A DNA stretch of 21,590 nt, from assembly GCA_040255925.1 (NCBI GenBank), contig JBDZVX010000035.1:1-21590 (forward strand), given 5' to 3'. Positions within the stretch are counted from its first letter, which is position 1; each line of letters begins with the position of its first letter. The notes beneath the pieces are model-generated. The model made no database searches, was not told where the DNA came from, and saw nothing but the letters and a program-made list of their open reading frames with translations. Source of the stretch: Nitrolancea sp040255925. GTDB taxonomy: Bacteria > Chloroflexota > Chloroflexia > Thermomicrobiales > Thermomicrobiaceae. A program made the position numbers and the translations under genes. This document shows positions 1 to 7,152 of the stretch, piece by piece.

Positions 1-336
1 CTGGAGCCGGCGGCCGGCCAGCAGCGTGACCACATTCGTCCGTCCGACGAAGGAGAGGACGAGCTGGGGCCGGCTGTCGCGGATGGCCCGGCGCAGGACC
101 CGAAGCCGCCGGGAATTCCTGCCCAGCGCGCGAACTCCGCCACCATAGATGCCGTCAATACCGAGCGGGTGCCATTCGATCGCGGGATGGGGCCTGTAGA
201 AGGGCGGCTGGGTGCCGTCATCGAGGGTGAGCAGGGTAACTGGCCACCCCTGTTCCGACCAGTAGCTCGCCAGGGTCGACATGCTCCGCTCAGAGCCCCC
301 GCAAGAGAGAGACGAGATGACGAGCGTGATACGCAT
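1..336 (-). CDS. Glycosyltransferase family 4, N-terminal part (cut by window edge)
   Basis: Reading the minus strand from ATG at 336 gives 112 codons open to the window edge. The start, MRITLVISSLSCGGSERSMS, is the classic GT4 N-terminal Rossmann strand followed by the glycine-rich GGSER loop, then a helix and a TLLTLDDG strand. The 78-110 region (RAIRDSRPQLVLSF) fits the next beta-alpha unit. GT4 enzymes transfer sugars from nucleotide donors to glycans or lipids at the cytoplasmic face. Acceptor and donor cannot be read from this fragment because the C-terminal donor domain lies outside the window. It lies 78 bp downstream of the GH15 gene on the same strand, so co-transcription is plausible. 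Ribosome binding is weak (GGAC about 10 bases upstream). The family is clear; the substrate is unknown. Confidence 0.85.
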   Translation of the reverse strand, partial: MRITLVISSLSCGGSERSMSTLASYWSEQGWPVTLLTLDDGTQPPFYRPHPAIEWHPLGIDGIYGGGVRALGRNSRRLRVLRRAIRDSRPQLVLSFVGRTNVVTLLAGRRLQ

Positions 337-414
337 GGTGGAATCGTCCAGGGTAGGGATTGATGGACTGACGGCAATGGCCGTAGCAGCTTTTATGCCG
401 GGGGTGAAAGGTCC

Positions 415-2412
415 CTACCCCTGCCAGAAGGTATCCCAGCCGGCGCGGCCGAGCTGTGCCTCCTTGGAGAGGTAGTCGAGCACCGTCCCCACGAAGGTCG
501 CGTGGCTCCAGGTGAGCGGGCTGACCGAGAGGGGCTGCTTGGTGTAGGGATGCACCTGCTCGGCGAGCACGCCACTCGGCAGGGCATGGTCCACAACCCA
601 TTCGATCAAATCCTGCGCTCGCGTCAGATAGGTCGGCGAGACCGCGCGAGCGATATACCAATCGGCCAGCCAGAGCGTACAGATGAACCAGGGGTTTCCC
701 GGAACGTTGTCGATATCCTTGCTGACTTGATGGTAGTAATCATCCTCGTAGCGAGCCATGCCGCCCACGGTGGTCTTGCACCAGAGCCGCGCTTCGACCG
801 CGGTCATGGTCCGGACCACGCGGGGATCGGCCGGCGAGAGGAGCCCGAACTGGAAGATACCGGTCAGGCTGCTATCGAGCACCGGATCGTGCTCGATCGT
901 GCCGTCCTTCCGGACCCGGATCGTCCGCGCGAAACGCTGCCAGCCGGGATGGTAGAGGTGCTTCAGCGCCGCCTCGCGGATCTCACCTGCCGCCAACTTG
1001 CACCGGTCGGCCAGCGTCTCGTGCCCGAAGATGCGGGCGAAGCTGGCCGCCGCCTGGAGTCCCGCCCAGACCGCGCTGACAGTGAAGCTGTGAATACCAT
1101 GGCGTTCCTCCCAGAGGTCGTAGGAGGGCGCCGGCAGGCCGGTGTGTGGCTCGCGAAACGTCGCCAGGAACTGGGCGCTTGGGACAATGAATTCGCTATA
1201 GATGCGCCGGATCATCTCGATATCGTTGCAACGCTCGTAATGCTGCTTCAGCGCGTAGAGGACGAGCGCGGTCTCATCCTCCTGGATCGGGAACTGGGGC
1301 GTGCCATCCGGCGCCAGCCAGGGGTGCCAGCTCGATCCGGCTGAGCCATCCGGGTTGTATTTGTGGAGGAAGAAGCCCTCTTCGGTGATGAGATCAGACG
1401 CGAACTGGAAATACTGCTGGGTCAGCTCGTGATGCCCCGCCTTGTCGAGCGCGATGCAGACAAGCGCGGCGTCGCGCGGCCACATGTAGCTGTAGGTATC
1501 GCGCCCGAACTGGAGGATGTCGGAGTCGTTCCCCGCGGTGATCGCGCCGTCCCGGTCGATCTGCGTCCGCAGGATCAAGAGGCTCTGGCGGTAGAGCCGC
1601 CGAACCTGCTCCGAAAGCGAGCGGAACTCCACCTTCTGGTGTGCGGCCCAGTGATACCAGTAGCGGCGGGCGCGCTCGAGAATGTTCTCCGGCCCGAGTT
1701 TGATCACCATCCCGTGCAGTTCCCGGACGTCCCGGTAGCGGTACCCGGCGGCCATCCAGAAGTAGGCGGTCGCCTCGCCGTTGGGCGGGAGATCGACGTG
1801 AATGGCGCCCACCGAATCGACCGATCCCTGGGCGACTGGATTACCGCTGAGAATGCCATCTTCGGCATCCTTCCAGGTCCCCTCGTTACCGCGTACCCCT
1901 TTGTTGCCGGTCGCGAACGCATGGTAGCCGGCCTGGCCGACGGCGCACCCGGAAAACCAGAAGTATCGCTGGCCCTTGTAGTGGACGAGCGCGCGCTCAG
2001 CCGGCACGAAGTAGGCGGTATCGGCATCGGGATTTCCCCAGAGATGCCCATCGAAGTGGGCGAAGAGGCGGGCCTGCCGGGAGTATCCGGTCTGGTTGAC
2101 GACGGTCACACGGCGGACCAGGATATCGTGCTCGAGGTCGATGGCGTCGTGGAAGCGAAGCGTCAGGTTGAGTCGCGGGTTTTCGGCGGTGACATCGGTC
2201 ACGAGCGTCTCCGGCTCATACTGGAGGACGCGCCGCCATTCCGGGTTCGTGAGCCAGCTAATCTGCCCATCGACCCAGACGCCGAACCGGCTGGTGTATC
2301 CGGCCGTGTGGTTTTCCTGCCCGACATGTGGGAAGTAGACGTCACGTATTGAGTAGGTATGATCGAAGGTGATCAGGAGCCGTCCGTTCCCGAGCGGCAG
2401 GTCGCGCGGCAT
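415..2412 (-). CDS. Glycoside hydrolase family 15 (glucoamylase/trehalase-like)
   Basis: The 665-aa product matches the prokaryotic GH15 plan: an N-terminal super-beta-sandwich (about 1-250) followed by an (alpha/alpha)6 barrel (about 265-650). Visible barrel motifs are YSYMWPRDAAL at 307-317, the general acid region SYDLWEERHGIHSFT at 430-444 (E435 or E436), and the catalytic base region LAEQVHPYTKQPLSV with E618, followed by SPLTWSHATFV. Both catalytic carboxylates are present, so the enzyme should be active as an inverting exo-acting alpha-glucan (glucoamylase) or trehalose hydrolase. The family alone does not separate these activities. No signal peptide is seen, which suggests a cytoplasmic enzyme, for example in storage glucan or trehalose turnover. 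The start is ATG with GGAAAGG 8 bases upstream. It lies 220 bp downstream of a membrane-protein operon and upstream of a GT4 gene on the same strand. Confidence 0.93.
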   Translation of the reverse strand: MPRDLPLGNGRLLITFDHTYSIRDVYFPHVGQENHTAGYTSRFGVWVDGQISWLTNPEWRRVLQYEPETLVTDVTAENPRLNLTLRFHDAIDLEHDILVRRVTVVNQTGYSRQARLFAHFDGHLWGNPDADTAYFVPAERALVHYKGQRYFWFSGCAVGQAGYHAFATGNKGVRGNEGTWKDAEDGILSGNPVAQGSVDSVGAIHVDLPPNGEATAYFWMAAGYRYRDVRELHGMVIKLGPENILERARRYWYHWAAHQKVEFRSLSEQVRRLYRQSLLILRTQIDRDGAITAGNDSDILQFGRDTYSYMWPRDAALVCIALDKAGHHELTQQYFQFASDLITEEGFFLHKYNPDGSAGSSWHPWLAPDGTPQFPIQEDETALVLYALKQHYERCNDIEMIRRIYSEFIVPSAQFLATFREPHTGLPAPSYDLWEERHGIHSFTVSAVWAGLQAAASFARIFGHETLADRCKLAAGEIREAALKHLYHPGWQRFARTIRVRKDGTIEHDPVLDSSLTGIFQFGLLSPADPRVVRTMTAVEARLWCKTTVGGMARYEDDYYHQVSKDIDNVPGNPWFICTLWLADWYIARAVSPTYLTRAQDLIEWVVDHALPSGVLAEQVHPYTKQPLSVSPLTWSHATFVGTVLDYLSKEAQLGRAGWDTFWQG

Positions 2413-2632
2413 GATAAGCGCCTTTCCGGCTATTCATACGATTCGTCGTTGACATGGGTGTGGCCCCCTTTGTGGGAACCCGGGCGATGATTTACTGGCT
2501 CCATCACCGCCGTGGACGCGGCAAGCGGTGGGATGCGGCACGCGGCACCTCCAACCAGCACCTGTCCGATCGGTTGTCGGGGCGCCGCTTGCCGTGCCCC
2601 GGCTCGACGCACCCCGTGAATGATCCGCGTTG
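2413..2632. other. Intergenic gap upstream of the GH15 gene
   Basis: This 220-bp gap separates the membrane-protein operon from the GH15 gene, both on the minus strand. It contains a GC-rich inverted repeat, CGGGGC at 2578-2583 and GCCCCG at 2596-2601 with a 12-base loop, which could be a weak terminator for the upstream operon. No T-run follows it on either strand. The only other recognisable element is the GH15 ribosome binding site next to 2412. No convincing promoter hexamers or RNA gene were seen. Confidence 0.4.
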
Positions 2633-3331
2633 TCAATCGTCGGGTGGGTAGGGGAACTGAACCCGCAGCCGGTCCAGATGCGCGGTCGCGGTGCCGCCGC
2701 TGATCTGATATTCGAGGTCGTGAGCCGTACCGTACTGGCTGCGATCGACGATGAGAAACTGGAGATCGGCGAGAACGAGCGATGTCCCCGGCTCACAGAC
2801 GATCATGTCCCCGAGTCCGGGGTCAGCGCGCAGGGTGACGACGGTTGAATCGAACGTCCCTTCGATGAACCAGTGCTTTCCCGGCTGACCAACCTGGACA
2901 CCGGTCAGTAACCGCTGCTTGGCGTTCGGCGGCGCGATGGTGTGCGGGACGATGATGCGGATGTTGAACCCGGCCGCTGGCTGTTGCCCCTGGTTCTTCA
3001 ATACCAGGTGTTGCCGGACGAACAGTCCGGCCGGCATGCCGGTGAGAGTCCGGCCCTGAGCCGGCGCGGGTTTGGCGGCCGGTTCGAGTTGAAGGCGCAA
3101 GTTCGTCCGATCGATCGGCTTAGGAGCGCCGGCATAGGGTCCAAACGAGGGGGCGAAGAGAATCGCGGGCACGGCTACCAGGAGGATGAGCAACCAGTAC
3201 GGGCTCCCCGCCATGCCGGCCACGGCGAGCATACCCACCACTCCGATCAGGATGAGGAGCCAGCGCACCGGCGAGCGGAGCCGGTAGTGGAGCGGCGAGT
3301 GGCTGCCGGGTCCGGATCTGCCTTTCGCCAT
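2633..3331 (-). CDS. Membrane-anchored protein of unknown function, two TM helices
   Basis: This 232-aa product is not recognised as a named family. It has a short basic N-terminus (MAKGRSGPGS...RLRSPVRW), two close hydrophobic helices (about 23-41 and 45-61) separated by AGSPY, and a roughly 170-residue soluble C-terminal part. That part is beta-rich by eye and contains a stretch resembling a CARDB/DUF-type extracellular sandwich (LVLKNQGQQPAAGFNIRIIV). The topology suggests a helical hairpin anchor with one soluble domain, side uncertain. I chose ATG 3331 over the GTG at 3343 because GGGGTGA (3340-3346) sits 8 bases ahead of it and because it starts 1 base after the stop of the upstream gene. 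It is the last gene of a three-gene cluster with a DUF2085-like protein, so a shared membrane role is inferred only from context. Confidence 0.75.
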   Translation of the reverse strand: MAKGRSGPGSHSPLHYRLRSPVRWLLILIGVVGMLAVAGMAGSPYWLLILLVAVPAILFAPSFGPYAGAPKPIDRTNLRLQLEPAAKPAPAQGRTLTGMPAGLFVRQHLVLKNQGQQPAAGFNIRIIVPHTIAPPNAKQRLLTGVQVGQPGKHWFIEGTFDSTVVTLRADPGLGDMIVCEPGTSLVLADLQFLIVDRSQYGTAHDLEYQISGGTATAHLDRLRVQFPYPPDD

Positions 3332-3332
3332 G

Positions 3333-3773
3333 CTAGCTTTCACCCCGCTGCTGGGCGGTCGCCAGGAGTGCCGTGGTCATCTCCTTCTTGGAAAAGAACG
3401 CGCGAATCTCCATCCAGAGTTCCGGGTCCTCCCGCCCGATCTGCTTGAGCTGATCGGAAAAGACGATATCGCCATTGGCAAGCAGGATGGTCATCACCTC
3501 GGTACTGATCAGCTCGGCCAGATAGATCGGATCGATATCCGCGAACTGGCTCCGGTAATGGTCGCGCAACCGTGTGATGTCATCCGGCGTAAGGATGCCG
3601 GTACCGGTGCTCGCGAACTGTTCGTACCAGTTTACGGCATCCAGCAGCCCTTCGAGTAGATCGAACTGCTCGCCATCGCGCGCCCGCGCGACCAGCTGGA
3701 GGAGCGCGTTCGGATCGTAATCGAGCTCCCCAGGCAGCTCCGGGAATGGGGCCGTGCTATCCGCTTCGGGCAT
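3333..3773 (-). CDS. Acidic hypothetical protein, 146 aa
   Basis: The family is not recognised. The product is a soluble, acidic, mostly alpha-helical protein without signal peptide, membrane segment or cysteine motif. A proline-rich acidic start (about 1-20) precedes helices such as NALLQLVARARDGEQFDLLE and PIYLAELISTEVMTILLANG. A glycine break, STGTGILTPDDITRLRDHY, lies in the middle. Gene reality is supported by a good ribosome binding site (GGAGGAA, about 10 bases before ATG 3773), by lying 25 bp after the DUF2085-like gene, and by ending 1 base before the next start. It looks like a cytoplasmic partner of the two membrane proteins around it; this is inference from position. Confidence 0.75.
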   Translation of the reverse strand: MPEADSTAPFPELPGELDYDPNALLQLVARARDGEQFDLLEGLLDAVNWYEQFASTGTGILTPDDITRLRDHYRSQFADIDPIYLAELISTEVMTILLANGDIVFSDQLKQIGREDPELWMEIRAFFSKKEMTTALLATAQQRGES

Positions 3774-3798
3774 GGTGCCGGTTCCTCCGTGTCACACA

Positions 3799-4629
3799 TT
3801 AGGGCATTGGCTGGATGTGCAGCATGCCTTCAAGCAAAAAGCGTCCGCCGCCGAGTATCGCGATCACGACGTAGGCCGAAAGCAGTGCTCCGACCGCTGG
3901 TCCGGCCAGTTCGCCGAGTGTCGTGACCGTTGCCTCCCGTTTCCGCGCTAGTTGAATGAACGGCAGCGTCATGGCGAAGAACACCATGACCGCCGAGACA
4001 ATCAGCAGCAGGGTGATCGGCGTGTAGAGCATCATCCAGCCGCTACCGGCCAGGATACCGAAGATGGCCGCCAACGTCAGGATTTGGAGCAATTCTCCCC
4101 AGCCCCGGACGATCGGCCGGCGGATTTGGTCTTTCCGGCGCCAAAGAACGTTCGATGCAAGCAACCAAAGAGCGACTCCCAACGTTGTACCTGTGAGCGC
4201 TCCAGTACTGTAACGGAAGAGATTGCTAGGCTCGTACAGCGTGGGTTGGCCGATATCGCTGAATAGCGAATTGAAGCCATCAATGCCCATCGCGGCGACG
4301 AAGAGAGCCATCGCGATCAGGATCGCAAGGGAAGGGATTCCCGTAACCCGTAGCCGCCGCTGGACCAGGAGGTAGAGCTGGCTGATCAGGAACCCGCCGT
4401 AGATGCCGGTCATCCGGGCATCGAACGGCAGCCGCTGGTCGCCAAACCAGAACGAGTGGCCTGGCCGCTGTGCACAGAGGCCGTGGAGAATTGCCATTGC
4501 CTTATCCTGCATTTGCCATGGTGCGAGGAGCAGGGCGATCACGGAGAGCCCGAGCAGCCCGAAAAAGAGGGCGCTCCAGCCTTCCGGCTTACTCCGTGGA
4601 CCCGCCGTACCGGAGGGTATGGCGCTCAT
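3799..4629 (-). CDS. DUF2085-like polytopic membrane protein
   Basis: The 276-aa protein has about six hydrophobic segments (roughly 20-37, 75-90, 98-115, 143-160, 181-225 as two, and 244-262). The segment LCAQRPGHSFWFGDQRLPFDARMTGIYGGF at 51-80 resembles the DUF2085 signature (CxQRP-RS...LPxCARxTGIYxG). The second conserved cysteine position is Asp here (F69-D70). DUF2085 proteins have no established biochemical function. I preferred ATG 4629 to an upstream in-frame ATG at 4716: AGAGG lies 9 bases ahead, and the upstream extension is hydrophilic, low in conservation value and would cross the candidate promoter. It heads the operon 3799-3333-2633 and is transcribed divergently from the amidase gene. 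Confidence 0.8.
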   Translation of the reverse strand: MSAIPSGTAGPRSKPEGWSALFFGLLGLSVIALLLAPWQMQDKAMAILHGLCAQRPGHSFWFGDQRLPFDARMTGIYGGFLISQLYLLVQRRLRVTGIPSLAILIAMALFVAAMGIDGFNSLFSDIGQPTLYEPSNLFRYSTGALTGTTLGVALWLLASNVLWRRKDQIRRPIVRGWGELLQILTLAAIFGILAGSGWMMLYTPITLLLIVSAVMVFFAMTLPFIQLARKREATVTTLGELAGPAVGALLSAYVVIAILGGGRFLLEGMLHIQPMP

Positions 4630-4671
4630 CGATTTGGCCTCTCGTTCCCCGCCAGCTCCTCCACGCGCCCC

Positions 4672-4700
4672 ACTATAGCAGACCTGTTCCCTGGTGGCAC
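4672..4700 (-). promoter_or_regulatory. Candidate promoter of the DUF2085 operon
   Basis: On the minus strand there is an extended -10, TGCTATAGT (hexamer TATAGT at 4677-4672), and 17 bp upstream a GTGCCA hexamer (4700-4695) that matches 4 of 6 bases of TTGACA. The predicted transcript start near 4665 would leave a leader of about 36 bases before ATG 4629. The match is good for a sigma-70-type site but untested. Confidence 0.5.
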
Positions 4701-4727
4701 ACGGGTGCATCGGCAATTCGGTACCGC

Positions 4728-4751
4728 TGAACCGGCCCGTGAACCGGCCGG
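4728..4751 (+). repeat. Tandem 12-bp repeat in the divergent promoter region
   Basis: Two adjacent copies, TGAACCGGCCCG and TGAACCGGCCGG, differ at one base. They lie between the divergent DUF2085 and amidase genes, upstream of the candidate minus-strand promoter, and could be a regulator site or a chance GC-rich repeat. Confidence 0.5.
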
Positions 4752-4828
4752 GGCCACGACCACATTGCCCGGAATCTCATCGGCCATGGATGCGAGGTCG
4801 TTCTCGGGCGGCCTTGCCAAATGGAGTG

Positions 4829-6934
4829 ATGGATAACGTGTTTCAAGAACGAATTTCCCGGCGCACATTGTTCAAGGTCGGCGGCGGACTGCTCCTCGCC
4901 TCGATCGTCGATTTCCATCTGCCCGGTTGGGACGCCGTGGCGATGACCCGGATGCAATGGGTGGAACGGGATGTGTTTCCGGCGACTGGGCTCTACCAGT
5001 CACCGGCGTTCACCGCGGATCAGCCCTACAACAGTATCGAGTTGAGCTGGATCGCCGACCAACCGCCCGGATCGGAGCTTCGTTTTTCCACGCGGGCCAA
5101 GGTGGATGGCTCGGGATGGACCGACTGGATAGCCATGCACCGGGACGTCCATGGCCGGTCGGTGACGGACGCGAACCGCGTCTATGCCGCGCCGGTCCTG
5201 GTCGCGTCCAGCAGTGCGGTCCAGTACCAGGTCGAGCTCGTTCCGAACTCGCTCGGGGAGTCGCCGAAGCTCAGTGAAGTCGAAATCGGTTGCGTCGATA
5301 CCTCGGCGCCAGCCCAGTATATGGCGGGGGCGAACCTGATCGATGGCTGGATCATCCCGCGTGCCGGTTGGGGAGCCGACGAATCACTTCGCTTCAAGAA
5401 TGGGGCGGAGATCTGGACGCCCGAGTACCAGCCGGTCCAGAAGGTGATCGTTCACCACACAGTGACGCAGAACCAGGAGGCGGACCCCGCCGCGACCGTG
5501 CGCGCCATCTATTACTATCATGCCGTCACGCAGGGGTGGGGCGATATCGGCTACAACTTCCTTATCGACTGGCACGGCAATGTCTACGAGGGGCGCTACG
5601 GCGGCAAGGACGTTTGCGCCGGGCACGCGCTCCAATACAACCATGGCAGTCTCGGCGTCGCCGTGCTCGGTACCTACAGTGGGGTTGACGCGCAACAGGC
5701 ATCGCTTGATTCCCTGGTCCGGCTCATCAAGACCCGCGCGCCGAATGTCGATGCCGCCGGGATCGGGTTCTTCGTTGAGAAGCCCAATCTCGCGAACGTC
5801 TGCGGTCACCGGGATGTTCTCCAGACGGAGTGTCCAGGTGACCGTCTCTACGCCAAGCTCCCGGATATCCGCGGTTGGGTCAAAGGGACGGGACCGATCG
5901 CGGCCAGCGGGCAGATGGGACCAACCAAGGCTGAGATCACCTCGGTGTCGTTTTCTCCATCGACGGTCGGCATCGCCATGCCGCTACGTATCGATATCGT
6001 GGTGCGCAACACCGGCTCGAATACGCTCTACACGCAGGGGCCGACCCCCGGTTTCGCCTACCTGGAAGGCCAGGATTTCGATAACGCCGGGTTCCCGAAG
6101 CTCGATGGGATGTATCGCGTCGGCATCGACTTTGCCGGTAACTCCGGTATGGCCAACCCGTTTCGCTGGGGACTGCCGGGCCCGCTGCCACCCGGTCAGA
6201 GCTGTACGGTCACCGGCTATCTCCGGCTGAGCACCGCGCGGACATGGGATTTCAAAGCGAGCTTGGTGCAGGAGTACGTGGCCTATCAGCAGCAGGGGGT
6301 CTTCCCTCATCGCGTCACCGTCGGATCGCCGCCGACCGCGCCCGCTTCGCCGAACGGTGATCCCTCGATGCACTACTTTAATGAGACTCAGCACAATGTG
6401 CCGGATGTCTTCTACTCCTACTGGACGAACAACGGGGCGCTCTTCCGCTTTGGCTACCCGCTGACGGAGCCCTTTCCGGAGCTGTCGGCCACCGATGGCG
6501 GGATCTACCTCACCCAGTACTTCGAGCGGGCCCGGTTCGAGCATCATCCGGAGAACCAGCCGCCGTATGACGTGCTGCTCGGCCTGCTGGCCCGAGAAAC
6601 GACCCATGGCCGGGAAAATGATGCGCCGTTCCGCCCGGTATCGCGGCCGCCGTCCAGTCCAGACTACGACTACTTTCCCGAGACCGGGCATACCTTGCGC
6701 GGAGGCTTCCGGGCCTACTGGCAGGCTCAGGGGGGATTGCCGAGTTTCGGCTACCCGATCAGCGAGGAATTTCAGGAGAAGATCACGACCGACGGCAAGC
6801 GCTACGTCGTTCAATACTTCGAGCGAGTGCGCTTCGAATGGCATCCCGAGAACCAGCCGCCGTATGATGTGCTGATCGGCCATCTGGCCCGGGAGATGCT
6901 CATTGACCGGGGCTGGCTGAAAGCCGGATCATGA
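4829..6934 (+). CDS. Tat-exported PGRP/N-acetylmuramoyl-L-alanine amidase with C-terminal repeats
   Basis: The product has 701 aa. Residues 8-35 form a twin-arginine signal (SRRTLFK then GGGLLLASIV). About 60-155 is a beta-rich domain. An amidase_2/PGRP domain spans about 175-350: VHHT at 208-211, GYNFLID at 241-247, GHRD at 326-329 and ECPGD at 334-338 give the expected His/His/Cys zinc site (H327 and C335 plus a His of VHHT). The predicted role is cleaving the amide bond between muramic acid and the stem peptide of peptidoglycan, or binding it. About 365-500 is an immunoglobulin-like segment. Two copies of a 75-residue repeat follow (about 516-590 and 615-689), each with YFxET, FGYP, QYFERxRFE, HPENQPPYDV and LARE. 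ATG 4829 was chosen because it puts the Tat motif at the N-terminus and has GGAG 2-5 bases ahead; an upstream ATG at 4694 gives an implausible extension. Confidence 0.9.
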   Translation: MDNVFQERISRRTLFKVGGGLLLASIVDFHLPGWDAVAMTRMQWVERDVFPATGLYQSPAFTADQPYNSIELSWIADQPPGSELRFSTRAKVDGSGWTDWIAMHRDVHGRSVTDANRVYAAPVLVASSSAVQYQVELVPNSLGESPKLSEVEIGCVDTSAPAQYMAGANLIDGWIIPRAGWGADESLRFKNGAEIWTPEYQPVQKVIVHHTVTQNQEADPAATVRAIYYYHAVTQGWGDIGYNFLIDWHGNVYEGRYGGKDVCAGHALQYNHGSLGVAVLGTYSGVDAQQASLDSLVRLIKTRAPNVDAAGIGFFVEKPNLANVCGHRDVLQTECPGDRLYAKLPDIRGWVKGTGPIAASGQMGPTKAEITSVSFSPSTVGIAMPLRIDIVVRNTGSNTLYTQGPTPGFAYLEGQDFDNAGFPKLDGMYRVGIDFAGNSGMANPFRWGLPGPLPPGQSCTVTGYLRLSTARTWDFKASLVQEYVAYQQQGVFPHRVTVGSPPTAPASPNGDPSMHYFNETQHNVPDVFYSYWTNNGALFRFGYPLTEPFPELSATDGGIYLTQYFERARFEHHPENQPPYDVLLGLLARETTHGRENDAPFRPVSRPPSSPDYDYFPETGHTLRGGFRAYWQAQGGLPSFGYPISEEFQEKITTDGKRYVVQYFERVRFEWHPENQPPYDVLIGHLAREMLIDRGWLKAGS

Positions 6935-7000
6935 CGCGGGACGCGACATCGCTCGCTGGGTTCGGGTCTCCTTCCGGTCTCCTGGATGTGGCCGAATCCT

Positions 7001-7027
7001 TTAGCACTCCGATGTGCTGAGTGCTAA
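7001..7027 (+). promoter_or_regulatory. CIRCE operator (HrcA binding site)
   Basis: TTAGCACTC (7001-7009), a 9-base spacer and GAGTGCTAA (7019-7027) form a perfect match to the CIRCE inverted repeat. CIRCE is bound by the heat-shock repressor HrcA in many bacteria. Its position upstream of dnaJ indicates HrcA-controlled, heat-inducible expression of that gene. Confidence 0.96.
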
Positions 7028-7032
7028 ACTTC

Positions 7033-7060
7033 TTGTTCAAGCCGGACGGAATGCTATACT
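7033..7060 (+). promoter_or_regulatory. Candidate dnaJ promoter
   Basis: TTGTTC (7033-7038) and TATACT (7055-7060) are separated by 16 bp, and TGC directly before the -10 makes it an extended -10. Transcription would begin near 7067. CIRCE ends 5 bp upstream of the -35, a somewhat unusual arrangement because HrcA sites more often overlap or follow the start site. A second weaker extended -10, TGCTAAACT (7022-7030), overlaps CIRCE itself and could be the truly HrcA-blocked start. Confidence 0.6.
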
Positions 7061-7070
7061 CAGAGAGTAA

Positions 7071-7101
7071 CCACCCGCCCGGGGCATGTTCCCGGGCGTG
7101 G
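7071..7101 (+). other. GC-rich hairpin in the dnaJ 5' leader
   Basis: CGCCCGGG (7076-7083) and CCCGGGCG (7091-7098) form a perfect 8-bp stem with a 7-base loop. It can be extended by CCAC/GTGG if a 2-base bulge is allowed. It lies about 50 bases before the dnaJ start and would be near the 5' end of the transcript. No T-run follows, so it is not a typical terminator. It may stabilise the mRNA or modulate translation. Confidence 0.5.
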
Positions 7102-7152
7102 CTGCGTTGAAGGCAATAACCGGCTGCCGTCCGTGTAACTATCGGTGGGTTG

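Noticed and set aside
502..1344. Long open frame (280 codons) on the plus strand opposite the GH15 gene
   Set aside because: It lies wholly antisense to a gene with clear catalytic motifs, and its protein is Arg/Glu/Pro-rich without domain features, as expected for a GC-rich shadow frame.
1363..2352. Open frame of 329 codons on the plus strand opposite the GH15 N-terminal domain
   Set aside because: It is antisense to a well-supported gene, and its translation shows no recognisable motif.
2578..2601. GC-rich hairpin considered as a terminator for the membrane operon
   Set aside because: There is only a 6-bp stem, a 12-base loop and no T-run. It is noted in the gap entry but not called.
4694..4828. 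Longer N-terminus for the amidase from ATG 4694
   Set aside because: It would add 45 Pro/Arg-rich residues ahead of the Tat motif and run across the divergent promoter region.
5984..6883. Open frame of 299 codons antisense to the amidase C-terminal repeats
   Set aside because: It mirrors the sense repeats in another frame and has no independent start signal.
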